From assembly GCF_001729485.1 (NCBI RefSeq), contig NZ_CP017157.1, positions 4,960,001-5,024,000 of the forward strand: 64,000 nt of DNA. Direction: 5' to 3'. Shown piece by piece: positions 24,504-33,399 of the stretch. The DNA comes from Streptomyces lydicus. GTDB lineage: Bacteria; Actinomycetota; Actinomycetes; Streptomycetales; Streptomycetaceae. The notes under the pieces are model-generated. The model was not told the DNA's origin, ran no database searches, and saw only the letters and a program-made list of their open reading frames with translations. A program made the translations under genes and the position numbers. Numbering within the stretch: the stretch's first letter is position 1; every line of letters starts with the position of its first letter.

Positions 24504-24878
24504 ATGTCACGCTTCACGCGAGTGACTGCTGTTGCCGCTCTTGCGGCCAGCGCGGCGCTGGGCGGCATCTCGCCAGCGTTCGCAGACAGTGACGCGGCGG
24601 CCGGCGCGGTCGGGTCACCGGGAGTGCTGTCGGGCAATGTGATTCAGATCCCGATCCACATCCCGGTCAACGTCTGTGGCAACACCATCAACATCGTGGG
24701 GCTGCTGAACCCGGCCTTCGGCAACACCTGCTTCAACGGTGGCTCGGAGCGCCGGGTGCTCATCCACCGCGTCGAGCACCGCCAGTTCCACCACCGGGTC
24801 TTCAAGAAGAAGCACCGCAGGCACCACCACCACCAGCCGTCCGGTGGCGTGCACACCGGTGGCGGCGGCCTGGCGTAA
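24504..24878 (+). CDS. Chaplin with unusual basic, histidine-rich C-terminal tail
   Basis: 124 residues from ATG 24504 with GGGAG upstream. A Sec signal peptide (to about residue 34, ISPAFA|DSDA) is followed by one chaplin domain (about residues 35-80). This has the family hallmarks GAVGSPGVLSGNVIQIPIHI, VNVCGNTINIVGLLNPAFGN and a second cysteine in NTCFN. Chaplins assemble into amyloid-like films that let aerial hyphae leave the aqueous phase. Short chaplins usually end shortly after the second cysteine. Here about 45 more residues follow, rich in Arg, Lys and His (KKKHRRHHHHQ). No sortase motif is present. Confidence 0.9.
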   Translation: MSRFTRVTAVAALAASAALGGISPAFADSDAAAGAVGSPGVLSGNVIQIPIHIPVNVCGNTINIVGLLNPAFGNTCFNGGSERRVLIHRVEHRQFHHRVFKKKHRRHHHHQPSGGVHTGGGGLA

Positions 24879-25039
24879 GGCGGCCGCTGTCCCGGGAGGC
24901 GCCGACGACCGCGGCGCCGTCCGGGACGGCCGCTGAACACCCGCACCACCGGGCCCCGGGCCGGGCCGTCCGCACCGACAGCCCTTCCCTTCCCACCGGA
25001 GCAGACGTCCCGGCTCAGGGTCCACCCCCACGCACAGCC

Positions 25040-27931
25040 CTATTCGGCCGCCTCTGTGGCGGCCTTCGTGATGTCCTTCACGGCACCGGTGAGGTCGCGC
25101 ACCCCCACGACGATCCTGTTGAGGGACGTGGTGAAGAGCTGCGCACGCTCCGCCTCCGTCCGGTGCGGCGCGCCCTTGGGCGGGATCATCGCCGTCTGGC
25201 AGTCCCGGGCCCCGCTGAGCACCCGCGCCAGCGCGTCCGACCATGCGTCCTGCAGGCCCTGGTCGGGCACCTGCAGGTAGTTCTGGGCCTCTTCGACCCG
25301 TGTGCCCAGGGCGCCGCAGAGGCGGTGGAACGGCTTCTCGTCCACCGACACCTTGCCGTTCCTGTTCCGCGGCTGGGTCTGGACCTTGATGATCTGGGAG
25401 TCCAGCGCCAGCGAGGCGGCCGCGATCTGCCGGGCGTACCGGGCTCCGCCGTTGTTCAGCCACGACCAGACCTGCCATGTGTGGAGCTTGGACTTCCGTG
25501 CCGGCGGCGTGGGCCGCGACTTCTTCCCCTCCGGTTCGGCCGGCGCCTGCCCGCGGTGCGGTGCGGCCGGGTCCTGCGTCAACTGGCTCGCGACGGGCGC
25601 GGAGGACGGCTGGGTGTTGATCACGACGGCCACCAGCAGAGCGGGCACGCCGAGCGTGAGGACGGTGGCCGTCTTCAGGAACCGCAGGCGGCGGCGTACC
25701 GGCCCGGTCGCCGCCGGCAGCGCGGGGACGGCCGGCCTCGGGCGGCCGCGCAGCCGGCGTACGGACCAGGCCACGCCCGCCCCCACCAGGGCCGCACAGC
25801 CCGCGCCGAGGACGGCGTTGGGGAGGGTGAGGAAGGTGACCCCGCGGTCGACGACCAGGCCGTTGTGGGTGTGCCACTGGCAGCGGTCGAAGACGGTGTT
25901 CAGCGGTCCCAGGCAGCCGTCGGCGGAGTAGAGCAGGAACACCGCGCCGTACGACATCAGTTGGACCACCTGCGCGGCGATCAGCGCCCGCAGCAGCCAG
26001 TGCCGCCGGGAGAAGGCCGCGACGAGGGCGCCGGTCAGCAGACAGGCCGCCATCAACCCGACGATCATCCACCACACGTGGACGACGAGGAACGGGCCGG
26101 CCCGCAGCTTCGGGGTGGCCGGGCGCTGCACGTACAGCGCGAACTGGGCCGCGGCCAGGCCCGCCCAGGACAGCAGACCGCCCGCGAGACCGGCGCCGAG
26201 GGTCCGGCGCACCCGCAGCCCCGGGCCGGCGCGTTGCAGCAGCAGGAGGACCAGCGGGACGAGCCACAGCAGGAGCGCCGCGGCGGCGACCAGCGCGTCG
26301 CCGTGCAGCGGTGTCAGCAGGGACATGCCGGCGGAGAGGGTCGAGAGGTCGAATCCGTAGTCCTGCCAGCGGCCCGGGACCATCTGGCGGTACTGCTTGG
26401 CCAGTGCCCCGTCCGGATCGCCGGCGCCCAGCGCGATGCGTTCACCGCCCCACCGCCACCACAGCAGTCCTGCCCACAGCAACGTCGTGGTGACCAGCGC
26501 GCAGAGGCCCGCGGCCGCCCAGCGCAGCCCCCGCTTCGACAGGCCGAGCACGAGGCGCAGGGACTGCGTCCACCACACCACGGGTACGGCGCCGATGAAC
26601 AGGAAGGCGAGCAGCAGCTGGGGCTGCTGCGGCAGCCAGTCGAGCCGGTACCGGCCACTGGCCACGAACTCCCCCACCAGCAGACCGCAGCCGAGCCAGA
26701 GGCCCGCGGACGCGCCGGACCCCGTATGCCCGTCCGTGCGTGCGGCCCGCACGACCGGGAGGCCCAGGGCGCAGCAGAGGACCGGGGCGACCAGGGCGAG
26801 GGTGGGCCAGAGGGCGTCCGGCCGGCTGCTCGGCAGGAGGGGCAGCACTGTCAGCGATCCGTAGAGGAGCGAGGTCGAGGCGCCGGTCAGGAACATCTCC
26901 AGCGGGCTGACCCGGAGCAGCCGGCCGGCATCGGCGAGGACCCGTCGGCGGTCCGCCCAGTCGGGGTGGGTGCGCAGCAGCGCGGTGAGCCGGCGCAGCA
27001 GCGGCGTCACCAGGCCCGGTGGGTCGGGCCGGTTCCAGGTGGCGGGGTGGGCGCCCCACGCCACCGCCCGGAGGTCGGCATGGAGCTCCCGCCGGCGCAG
27101 CAGGTCGGCGCGGGCCAGGTGCACCAGTCCGGCCAGGAGGAGGCAGGCGAAGACGGAGGACAGCATCTCGGGCAGCGCCCCGGGCCACCACGGGGAGTCG
27201 GTGCCGGACAGGGCCAGCCCGACGATCCAGCCGACCATGGCGAAGTGCGGCAGCAGGACGAGGAGGACGAAGACCCGCCACAGCGCCGTACTGGCGTAGG
27301 CGTAGTCCACGTCGCGGTGGTGCACGTGGGCGAGTTCGTGCAGGACGACGGCGCGGAACCCCTCGGGGTCGGTGCCGCGCCGGGCCAGCAGGCCCGCGTG
27401 CAGGCACACGGTGTAGTCACCGGTGCGGCCGTAGACGCTGGCCCCGGAGGTCAGCCGGCGCGGATCGACCCGGAATCGCAGATCGGAGCGGACCCCAGTG
27501 TGTGCGCGCAGCGCGGCCAGCTCGGCGCCCAGCGTGCCGTCGGCGTCCACCTCCTCGACCGGCAGTGTCGTGCGCCGCCGGTCACGTACCTTCGGCAGCC
27601 ACCAGTACACGAGTCCCGCGACGGCGAGGAGCGCGAGGGTCGCGAGCGTGCCCCGGTACGACTCCGGCTGCTCGCCGAGGCACTTGACCAGGGCCTCGGG
27701 GCGGCGCAGGGTCGACAGCAGATTGTTCAGGTCGGTGCCGGAGGGGTCGTAGCCGGCGGCGTACAGGCAGCCCACCGCGCCGTCCAGGCCGCGCCGGGGG
27801 TTGCCGGTCTCCAGCACGACGGCGAAGAGCCCGTCGAGCAGGGGGATGCTCGACACCGTCACGAGGGCCATCAGCAGCACGAAGCGGGGCCCGGTCCCGG
27901 TGGCGCTCCTCAGCGCGGTGAAGAGCCTCAC
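25040..27931 (-). CDS. Large M48-family membrane metalloprotease
   Basis: 963 residues from ATG 27931. A hydrophobic segment (about 15-40) and a second (about 95-112) precede the protease domain. Its zinc motif is HELAH (residues 198-202), followed by HHRDVDYAY and a downstream ligand candidate in LRRRELHADLRA. About a dozen further membrane segments fill residues 215-790. A final segment (LTLGVPALLVAVVINTQ) leads to a C-terminal domain of about 170 residues with no recognised family. The catalytic part resembles HtpX/BlaR-type M48 enzymes, but the total size is far larger. The substrate is unknown. Confidence 0.85.
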   Translation of the reverse strand: MRLFTALRSATGTGPRFVLLMALVTVSSIPLLDGLFAVVLETGNPRRGLDGAVGCLYAAGYDPSGTDLNNLLSTLRRPEALVKCLGEQPESYRGTLATLALLAVAGLVYWWLPKVRDRRRTTLPVEEVDADGTLGAELAALRAHTGVRSDLRFRVDPRRLTSGASVYGRTGDYTVCLHAGLLARRGTDPEGFRAVVLHELAHVHHRDVDYAYASTALWRVFVLLVLLPHFAMVGWIVGLALSGTDSPWWPGALPEMLSSVFACLLLAGLVHLARADLLRRRELHADLRAVAWGAHPATWNRPDPPGLVTPLLRRLTALLRTHPDWADRRRVLADAGRLLRVSPLEMFLTGASTSLLYGSLTVLPLLPSSRPDALWPTLALVAPVLCCALGLPVVRAARTDGHTGSGASAGLWLGCGLLVGEFVASGRYRLDWLPQQPQLLLAFLFIGAVPVVWWTQSLRLVLGLSKRGLRWAAAGLCALVTTTLLWAGLLWWRWGGERIALGAGDPDGALAKQYRQMVPGRWQDYGFDLSTLSAGMSLLTPLHGDALVAAAALLLWLVPLVLLLLQRAGPGLRVRRTLGAGLAGGLLSWAGLAAAQFALYVQRPATPKLRAGPFLVVHVWWMIVGLMAACLLTGALVAAFSRRHWLLRALIAAQVVQLMSYGAVFLLYSADGCLGPLNTVFDRCQWHTHNGLVVDRGVTFLTLPNAVLGAGCAALVGAGVAWSVRRLRGRPRPAVPALPAATGPVRRRLRFLKTATVLTLGVPALLVAVVINTQPSSAPVASQLTQDPAAPHRGQAPAEPEGKKSRPTPPARKSKLHTWQVWSWLNNGGARYARQIAAASLALDSQIIKVQTQPRNRNGKVSVDEKPFHRLCGALGTRVEEAQNYLQVPDQGLQDAWSDALARVLSGARDCQTAMIPPKGAPHRTEAERAQLFTTSLNRIVVGVRDLTGAVKDITKAATEAAE

Positions 27932-28138
27932 GAGGCGGTGTCACATTCCGCCGGCACTTCGCGCAGGTCCCCACGTAAAGCCACGGTCAGCCACCCCATC
28001 CCCCTTATGCGGCAAGCTTGTTGAGCTTACTGCAGAAGGTACGACGCGCAGGGCGCATCCAGGTCCCGCACGCGGGATCCGACGGTGAGTTGCCGTGCTC
28101 CGCCCATGCTCCCTGACACCAAAGGCAGCCCGGCGCCG

Positions 28139-29014
28139 CTACGCCTCGGCGAGGAGTTGTTCGCGCAGGCTGCCGCACAGGCGGGCCAGCAGCCGGGAGA
28201 CGTGCATTTGCGAAAGGCCCAGCTCCGCGCCGATTTCGGCCTGGGTCATCTCCGCTCCGTAGCGCAGCTGGAGCAGGGTGCGTTCGCGCTCGTTCAGTTC
28301 GGCCAGGTGCGGTTTGAGGGCCTGCACGTTCTCGGCGAGCGCGAGGGCCGGGTCGTCGGAGCCGAGGAGTTCGGTGATGGATCCGGTGCGCTCGGCAGCG
28401 CCGCCCGTCTGGAGGGGGCGGTCGAGGGAGTCGCTGTCGTAGCCGTTGCAGGCCACCAGCCCCTCCGCCACCTCGCCCTCGTCGGCCCCGATATGGCCGG
28501 CCAACTGCGCGGCCGACGGCTCCTGTACGCCGTCGGCCTCCAGTTGTTCGCGGGCGCGGGCGATCTCGATGCGCATCTCCTGCATGCGGCGCGGCACCCG
28601 CACCGCCCAGGTGGTGTCGCGGAAGAAGCGTTTGATCTCGCCGTCGATGTAGGGGACGGCCAGGGTGGTGAACTCCGCGTTGCGGCCGGGCCGCCAACGG
28701 TCGATGGCCTTGATCAGCCCGATCGTGCCGACCTGCAGGATGTCGTCGAACGGCTGACCGCGCCGGATGAACCGGCGGGCGACGTAGCGCACCAGGCTCA
28801 GGTTCATCTCGATGAGGGTGTTGCGCACGTACTGGTATTCATCGGTGCCCTCGTCCAGGGCCCGCAGCCGCAACAGAAAGGTCTTGGACAGCTGACGGGC
28901 GTCGGCCGGCGCCATCCGCTCGGGCCGCGCGGGCGCCGTCCGGGCCGGGACGGCACACGCCCTCGCTGATGTCGGGAAGGCCGCGGTGGCCGCCGTCGTG
29001 GCGCTCTCGCTCAT
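28139..29014 (-). CDS. SigB/SigF/SigG-family RNA polymerase sigma factor
   Basis: 291 residues from ATG 29014. Region 2 reads NLSLVRYVARRFIRRGQPFD and DILQVGTIGLIKAIDRW, with AEFTTLAVPYIDGEIKRFFR for promoter melting. Region 3 contains VRVPRRMQEMRIEIARAREQ. Region 4 ends in MTQAEIGAELGLSQMHVSRL. This is the stress and sporulation type (SigB/F/G) found in many copies in Streptomyces, normally controlled by anti-sigma and anti-anti-sigma factors. None is encoded next to it. An alanine-rich N-terminal extension of about 35 residues precedes region 1.2-2. Confidence 0.95.
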   Translation of the reverse strand: MSESATTAATAAFPTSARACAVPARTAPARPERMAPADARQLSKTFLLRLRALDEGTDEYQYVRNTLIEMNLSLVRYVARRFIRRGQPFDDILQVGTIGLIKAIDRWRPGRNAEFTTLAVPYIDGEIKRFFRDTTWAVRVPRRMQEMRIEIARAREQLEADGVQEPSAAQLAGHIGADEGEVAEGLVACNGYDSDSLDRPLQTGGAAERTGSITELLGSDDPALALAENVQALKPHLAELNERERTLLQLRYGAEMTQAEIGAELGLSQMHVSRLLARLCGSLREQLLAEA

Positions 29015-29247
29015 CCTCTCGCTCCCGCCGGTCGCGAATCCCCCACCCTCTCTTCGCGGTTACCCGGCAGCCGCGCGGACATGTGGGGAACCGGGGCACG
29101 CGTCCGGCGCGGTCGCCCGGCAGTGACGGTGAGCGGCCCGGGCGAGCGGCGCTTCCAGGTGTTCGCGGCCGCGGCAGGTGGTCGACGGGTCAATCACATG
29201 CCGCGGCCCTAAACTGGGACAAGTGGTAATTCAAGGAGGTTTGCCCG

Positions 29248-29811
29248 ATGTCAACAGGGACCCTTCTGGCGATCATCATCCCCGTCGTGGTGGTGGTTGC
29301 CCTGCTGGCCGTCGCGATCACGCTCCTCGTCAACCGGCGTCGCCATCTGCAGGAACGCTTCGGCCCGGAGTACGAGCGCACCATCGAGGGTGCCGACAGC
29401 CAGCTGGCCGGTGAGCGCGAGCTGAGGTCTCGCGAGAGGCGCCATGACGCGCTGGACATCAAGCCGCTGCCCAGCAGCAGCCGTGAGCGGTACAGCCGGG
29501 ACTGGGCCGGCGTGCAGGAGGAGTTCGTCGACCGTCCGGAAGAGGCCGTGCACGACGCGGACCGCCTGGTGACCTCGCTGATGCACGAGCGGGGCTATCC
29601 GACCGAGGGCTTCGAGCAGCAGCTCAGGGACCTGTCCGTCGAGCACAGCCGCACGATGGAGCACTACCGCGCCGCCCACGAGGTCGATGCTCTCGGCACC
29701 GCGCACCGGGCCACCACCGAGCAGCTGCGGGGCGCCATGGTGCACTACCGCGCGCTGTTCGACGAACTGCTCGCCGACGGCGGCGGAGGGGCGCGGCACG
29801 CCCGGGCCTGA
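29248..29811 (+). CDS. Membrane-anchored protein of unknown function
   Basis: 187 residues from ATG 29248 with AAGGAGG upstream. One N-terminal membrane segment (residues 6-28, LLAIIIPVVVVVALLAVAIT) is followed by a basic stretch and a cytoplasmic-type domain. That domain contains YSRDWAGVQEEFVDRPEEAV, then HDADRLVTSLMHERGY, and ends LRGAMVHYRALFDELLAD. The next gene repeats this pattern. The type is common in Streptomyces, but I know no function for it. It begins 233 bp from the divergent sigma factor gene. Confidence 0.85.
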   Translation: MSTGTLLAIIIPVVVVVALLAVAITLLVNRRRHLQERFGPEYERTIEGADSQLAGERELRSRERRHDALDIKPLPSSSRERYSRDWAGVQEEFVDRPEEAVHDADRLVTSLMHERGYPTEGFEQQLRDLSVEHSRTMEHYRAAHEVDALGTAHRATTEQLRGAMVHYRALFDELLADGGGGARHARA

Positions 29812-29847
29812 ACTCCCACCGCCTTCCACCCAGCGAAGGATGGACCC

Positions 29848-30333
29848 ATGGAACGCCATGCCGTACCCGAGCCCGGCACCGGCCAGAGGGGCCTGACCAC
29901 CGAAGACCTGGCCCAGCCCACCGGTCCCCCGGACGAGGGCCCGCAGCCGCCCTCCGACGCGCCCACGCTCCCCGGCGAGGCCACCGCCACGCCGACCCGG
30001 TCCGCGCAGCCGGAGCCGGCGGAGGCCGAGGGTGCCGCTCGCGGGGGCGCCTCCGACGAGGAGGCCCCGCAGCTCCTCTCCGGCAAGGACGCCGACGGGT
30101 TCCGGGACCGCTGGCAGGAGATCCAGAACAGGTTCGTGGACGATCCGCGCGCAGCCGTGCACGGCGCCGACGCGCTGGTCGCCGAGGTGATGCAGACGCT
30201 CGCCACGACGTTCGCCGACCACAAGCAGTCCCTGGAGGGACAGTGGAACCGCGGCGAGCAGGTGGACACCGAGGGCCTGCGGCTGGCACTGCGCCACTAC
30301 CGGGCCTTCTTCCACCGTCTGCTCGCCGAGTAG
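29848..30333 (+). CDS. Soluble relative of the upstream membrane-anchored protein
   Basis: 161 residues from ATG 29848, 36 bp after the previous stop, so probably cotranscribed. The first 85 residues are proline, glutamate and alanine rich and look disordered. The C-terminal half (FRDRWQEIQNRFVDDPRAAV, HGADALVAEVMQTL, LRLALRHYRAFFHRLLAE) matches the globular part of the upstream protein in spacing and sequence. It thus appears to be a paralogue without the membrane segment. Function unknown. Confidence 0.82.
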   Translation: MERHAVPEPGTGQRGLTTEDLAQPTGPPDEGPQPPSDAPTLPGEATATPTRSAQPEPAEAEGAARGGASDEEAPQLLSGKDADGFRDRWQEIQNRFVDDPRAAVHGADALVAEVMQTLATTFADHKQSLEGQWNRGEQVDTEGLRLALRHYRAFFHRLLAE

Positions 30334-30372
30334 GCGGCGGAAGGGCCGGCGACCCCGCCGTCTGACGGGTGG

Positions 30373-30768
30373 TCAGTTCACGAGCGTATGGCCGGTGGTC
30401 GCGTCCACGTGGGCCGGGACCTCGTCGTGGCGGTCGCCCACCGTCAGGGTCCCGGTGGGCTCGAACACCAGGATCGCGGTGCGGGAGGGCGCGTACGGCT
30501 TGTGCTCGGTGCCCCGGGGGACGGTGAAGACGGCGCCCCGGGGGAGGCGGACCGTGCGCTCGCCCGCCGGTTCCCGCAAGGAGAGGTGCAGCTCGCCGTC
30601 GAGTACGAGAAAGAACTCGTCGGTGTCGTCGTGCACGTGCCAGACGTGTTCGCCCTCGACCTTGGCGATGCGCACGTCGTAGTCGTTGACGCGGGCGGCG
30701 ATGCGGGGGCTCCACAGGGCGTCGAAGGAGGCCAGCGCCTGGTCGAGGAGAAGCGGTTCGTTGCTCAT
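30373..30768 (-). CDS. Cupin-domain protein
   Basis: 131 residues from ATG 30768. A single small cupin barrel: the first cupin motif has EHVWHVHDDTDEFFLVLDGE and the second RGAVFTVPRGTEHKPYA, which supply His/Glu metal ligands. Small cupins of this type are enzymes or ligand sensors; the substrate is not evident. It is divergent from the GlxA-type regulator with only 51 bp between start codons, so it is a likely target of that regulator. Confidence 0.88.
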   Translation of the reverse strand: MSNEPLLLDQALASFDALWSPRIAARVNDYDVRIAKVEGEHVWHVHDDTDEFFLVLDGELHLSLREPAGERTVRLPRGAVFTVPRGTEHKPYAPSRTAILVFEPTGTLTVGDRHDEVPAHVDATTGHTLVN

Positions 30769-30819
30769 GGGCTCATCCTCCGCCGTCTCCCGCACCGGCG
30801 GGAGTGCTAGAAATCGCAT

Positions 30820-31812
30820 ATGGCGAAAGAATCCTCGCACCCGGTGCGCCGGGCCGGTCCGCACCGCGTCGTGGTGATCGTGGACGAGAACTCCAACCCC
30901 TTCGAACTCAGCTGCGCCATCGAGATCTTCGGCCTGCGCCGACCCGAACTCGGTCGCGACCTCTACGACTTCACGCTGTGTTCCGCGGAGCCCCGCACCC
31001 TGATGCGGGACGGCTTCTTCACGCTGTCCGGTGTCGGCGACCTGGCGGCGGCCGGCACGGCGGACACCCTGATCGTTCCCAACCGTCCCGACGTCGAGGT
31101 GCCGCGGCGCCCGGCCGTGCTCGATGCCGTGCGGCGGGCGCACGCCCGCGGGGCACGTCTGATCGGCTACTGCAGCGGCGCCTTCACGCTGGCCGAGGCC
31201 GGGGTCCTCGACGGCCGCCGGGCCACCGCGCACTGGCAGTGGGCGGACACCTTCCGGGCCCGCTTCCCGGCCGTCCGGCTCGAACCGGACGTGCTGTTCG
31301 TGGATGACGGCGACATCCTCACCGCGGCGGGCAGCGCCGCCGCGCTCGACCTCGGACTGCACGTGGTCCGTCGCGATCACGGCGCGGAGGTCGCCAACGC
31401 CGTCAGCCGGCGGCTGGTCTTCGCAGCCCATCGGGACGGCGGGCAGCGGCAGTTCGTCGAGCGGCCGATGCCCGACCTGCCGGACGAGTCCCTGACGCCG
31501 CTCCTCGCCTGGGCCCAGGAACGGCTGGACGCACGACTCACGGTGGCCGACCTCGCCGCCCGGGCGGCGGTCAGTGCGGCAACGCTGCACCGCCGGTTCC
31601 GGGCGCAGCTGGACACCACTCCGTTGGGCTGGCTCACCGCGGAACGGCTCGCGCTGGCCTGCCGGTTGATCGAGCGGGGCGAGACCCGGTTCGAGGTGGT
31701 CGCCCGGCGCAGCGGGCTGGGCACCGCCGCCAATCTGCGCGCGCTGATGCACCGCGAGATCGGCATCAGCCCGTCCGCGTACCGGCGCCGGTTCGGGCCC
31801 GCGGCCGGCTGA
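30820..31812 (+). CDS. GlxA-family regulator (DJ-1/PfpI domain plus AraC HTH)
   Basis: 330 residues. The N-terminal DJ-1/PfpI-like domain (about 15-190) includes the nucleophile-elbow-like GYCSGAFTLAEAGVLDG. The C-terminal AraC/XylS domain (about 225-325) has two HTH units, LTVADLAARAAVSAATLHRR and FEVVARRSGLGTAANLRALM, ending SPSAYRRRFG. Such proteins are usually activators responding to small metabolites. It probably controls the divergent cupin gene. Confidence 0.93.
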   Translation: MAKESSHPVRRAGPHRVVVIVDENSNPFELSCAIEIFGLRRPELGRDLYDFTLCSAEPRTLMRDGFFTLSGVGDLAAAGTADTLIVPNRPDVEVPRRPAVLDAVRRAHARGARLIGYCSGAFTLAEAGVLDGRRATAHWQWADTFRARFPAVRLEPDVLFVDDGDILTAAGSAAALDLGLHVVRRDHGAEVANAVSRRLVFAAHRDGGQRQFVERPMPDLPDESLTPLLAWAQERLDARLTVADLAARAAVSAATLHRRFRAQLDTTPLGWLTAERLALACRLIERGETRFEVVARRSGLGTAANLRALMHREIGISPSAYRRRFGPAAG

Positions 31813-31923
31813 CCGGCCTCCGGGCGGGCCGCCGCGCCCTGCCTGACCTGCGCTGCGGCCGTCGAGAGCCCGGCACCGCGGCTTTCCCGCCCGCCGCCGT
31901 GTGCGGCGTGGCAGGGTGGGGGT

Positions 31924-32673
31924 ATGTGCGGTCGATACGTTGCCACCCGGAGTCCGCAGGACCTGGCCGGGCTCTTCCACGTCAGCCGGTGGAACCCGGA
32001 GACGCTGCTGGCGCCGAGCTGGAACGTCGCGCCCACGGACGACGTGTGGGCGGTGCTGGAGCGCGCCGACCGCGCGACCGGAGAGGTGGCGCGGCAGCTG
32101 CGGCCGCTGCGCTGGGGGCTCGTCCCGTCCTGGGCGAAGAGCCTCTCGGTCGGCTCGAAAATGATCAATGCGCGGGTGGAGACGGTGCACGAGAAGCCCG
32201 CCTACCGCCGCGCCTTCGCCAAACGGCGCTGCCTGCTGCCGGCGGACGGCTTCTACGAGTGGCAGCAGCTGCCCGCCGAGGGCGGCGCGAAGGCCCGCAA
32301 GCAGCCGTACTTCATCAGTCCCGAGGACGGCGGGCTGATGGCGATGGCGGGTCTGTACGAGTTCTGGCGGGACCCGGAGGTGGCGGCGGACGACGATCCG
32401 GCGGCGTGGTGGGCGACCTGCACGATCATCACCACCGAGGCCACGGACGCGGCCGGCCGGATCCACCCGCGGATGCCGCTGACCGTCTCCCCCGCGCACC
32501 ACGAGGCATGGCTCGACCCCGCGCACCAGGACTCCGACGAGCTGCGCGCGCTGCTCGACACGCCCGCCGACGGCCGGCTGCACACCCGCGCGGTCACCAC
32601 CGCCGTCAACAACGTCCGCAACAACGGCCCCCACCTCCTCGACGAGGCACCGCCCGCAGGCACCGACGGCTGA
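31924..32673 (+). CDS. SOS response-associated peptidase (SRAP, YedK/HMCES family)
   Basis: 249 residues from ATG 31924. The protein starts MCGRY, so Cys2 becomes N-terminal after Met removal. That cysteine forms the thiazolidine crosslink to abasic sites in single-stranded DNA, as known for YedK/HMCES. Other family motifs are APSWNVAPT, LRWGLVPSWAK, MINARVET, RCLLPADGFYEWQ and the histidine in RIHPRMPL. Length is normal for the family. It stands alone, with no SOS genes beside it. Confidence 0.95.
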   Translation: MCGRYVATRSPQDLAGLFHVSRWNPETLLAPSWNVAPTDDVWAVLERADRATGEVARQLRPLRWGLVPSWAKSLSVGSKMINARVETVHEKPAYRRAFAKRRCLLPADGFYEWQQLPAEGGAKARKQPYFISPEDGGLMAMAGLYEFWRDPEVAADDDPAAWWATCTIITTEATDAAGRIHPRMPLTVSPAHHEAWLDPAHQDSDELRALLDTPADGRLHTRAVTTAVNNVRNNGPHLLDEAPPAGTDG

Positions 32674-32793
32674 CCGGCCCCGGCAGCCGGCCTCGCGCCG
32701 GATGCGGGGCAGCTCCGGCACGGCCGGCCCTCCGGGGCCACGGCCTGCGGCGCGCCGCCGGACCGCAGCCCCGGGGGCCTCAACGGCAGGGCG

Positions 32794-33099
32794 TCACCAG
32801 GACGACGTGGTGACACCGGGGAGGAACCCGGCGTGTGCCTGCTCGCGCATCCGTACGCGGGAGAGGCCGAAGGTACGCAGGTACCCGCGGGGCCGGCCGT
32901 CCACACTGTCCCGGTTGCGCACCCGGGTCGCGCTGGCGTCGCGCGGCTGGCGGCGCAACTCGGCCTGAGCGGCGGCCCGTTCGGCCTCGCTCGTCGAGGG
33001 CCGCCGGATGATCTCCTTCAGCTCCGCGCGCCGGGCCGCGTACCGCTCGACGATCTCCTTGCGCCGCTCGTTCTTCGCGATCTTGCTCTGCTTCGCCAT
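32794..33099 (-). CDS. rpsN: 30S ribosomal protein S14, zinc-independent paralogue
   Basis: 101 residues from ATG 33099. It is recognisable S14 ([40 protein letters not shown], ending [11 protein letters not shown]). It lacks the CxxC pairs of the zinc-binding form. Such C-minus paralogues replace the zinc form under zinc shortage and free zinc for other uses. Its start overlaps the stop of the L28 gene (TGATG), so the two are translationally coupled. Zur control through the box at 33368-33386 is expected. Confidence 0.95.
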   Translation of the reverse strand: MAKQSKIAKNERRKEIVERYAARRAELKEIIRRPSTSEAERAAAQAELRRQPRDASATRVRNRDSVDGRPRGYLRTFGLSRVRMREQAHAGFLPGVTTSSW

Positions 33100-33335
33100 C
33101 AGACCTTCCCCCCTCGCGCACGGATGCGCGCCACCGCGGCCTCGACGCCGATCACGTCGACCGTCTTGATCGCCCGGGCGCTGAGCGTGAGCCGCACATG
33201 GCGCCCCTCGCTCGCCAGCCAGTAGCGCTTGCGCTGGATGTTCGGGTCGAACCGGCGGGAGGTCCGCCGGTGCGAGTGGGAGACGGTGTTGCCGAATCCC
33301 GGTCGGGCGCCGGTCAGTTGGCAGTGGGCGGACAT
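33099..33335 (-). CDS. rpmB: 50S ribosomal protein L28, zinc-independent paralogue
   Basis: 78 residues from ATG 33335. L28 features are clear: [34 protein letters not shown] and [20 protein letters not shown]. Only one cysteine is present, so it cannot form the four-cysteine zinc site of the other L28 type. It is the first gene of the leftward unit and is divergent from the COG0523 gene across a Zur-like palindrome. Confidence 0.95.
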   Translation of the reverse strand: MSAHCQLTGARPGFGNTVSHSHRRTSRRFDPNIQRKRYWLASEGRHVRLTLSARAIKTVDVIGVEAAVARIRARGGKV

Positions 33336-33367
33336 GGCCCTGCCTCCCTTTCATCGTTCTCGTTATC

Positions 33368-33386
33368 GGAAATGGAAACCATTCCC
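33368..33386. promoter_or_regulatory. Zur-type operator
   Basis: A near-perfect palindrome with core AATGG-AAA-CCATT (33371-33383), flanked by GGA and CCC. On the minus strand it reads GGAATGGTTTCCATT, close in layout to the actinobacterial Zur box (TGAAAATGATTTTCA type). It lies 32 bp from the L28 start and 13 bp from the COG0523 start, so one zinc-loaded repressor could shut both divergent units. The assignment rests on sequence pattern and gene content. Confidence 0.75.
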
Positions 33387-33399
33387 ATATAGTAGCGCC

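Noticed and set aside
25163..28024. 953-codon open frame opposite the M48 protease
   Set aside because: The minus-strand protein has membrane segments and HELAH. The opposite frame is Gln/Arg/Gly-rich nonsense.
28064..28077. TCCCGC-AC-GCGGGA palindrome near the end of the sigma factor gene
   Set aside because: Short stem with a two-base loop, not in a promoter position. It is too weak to call an operator or terminator.
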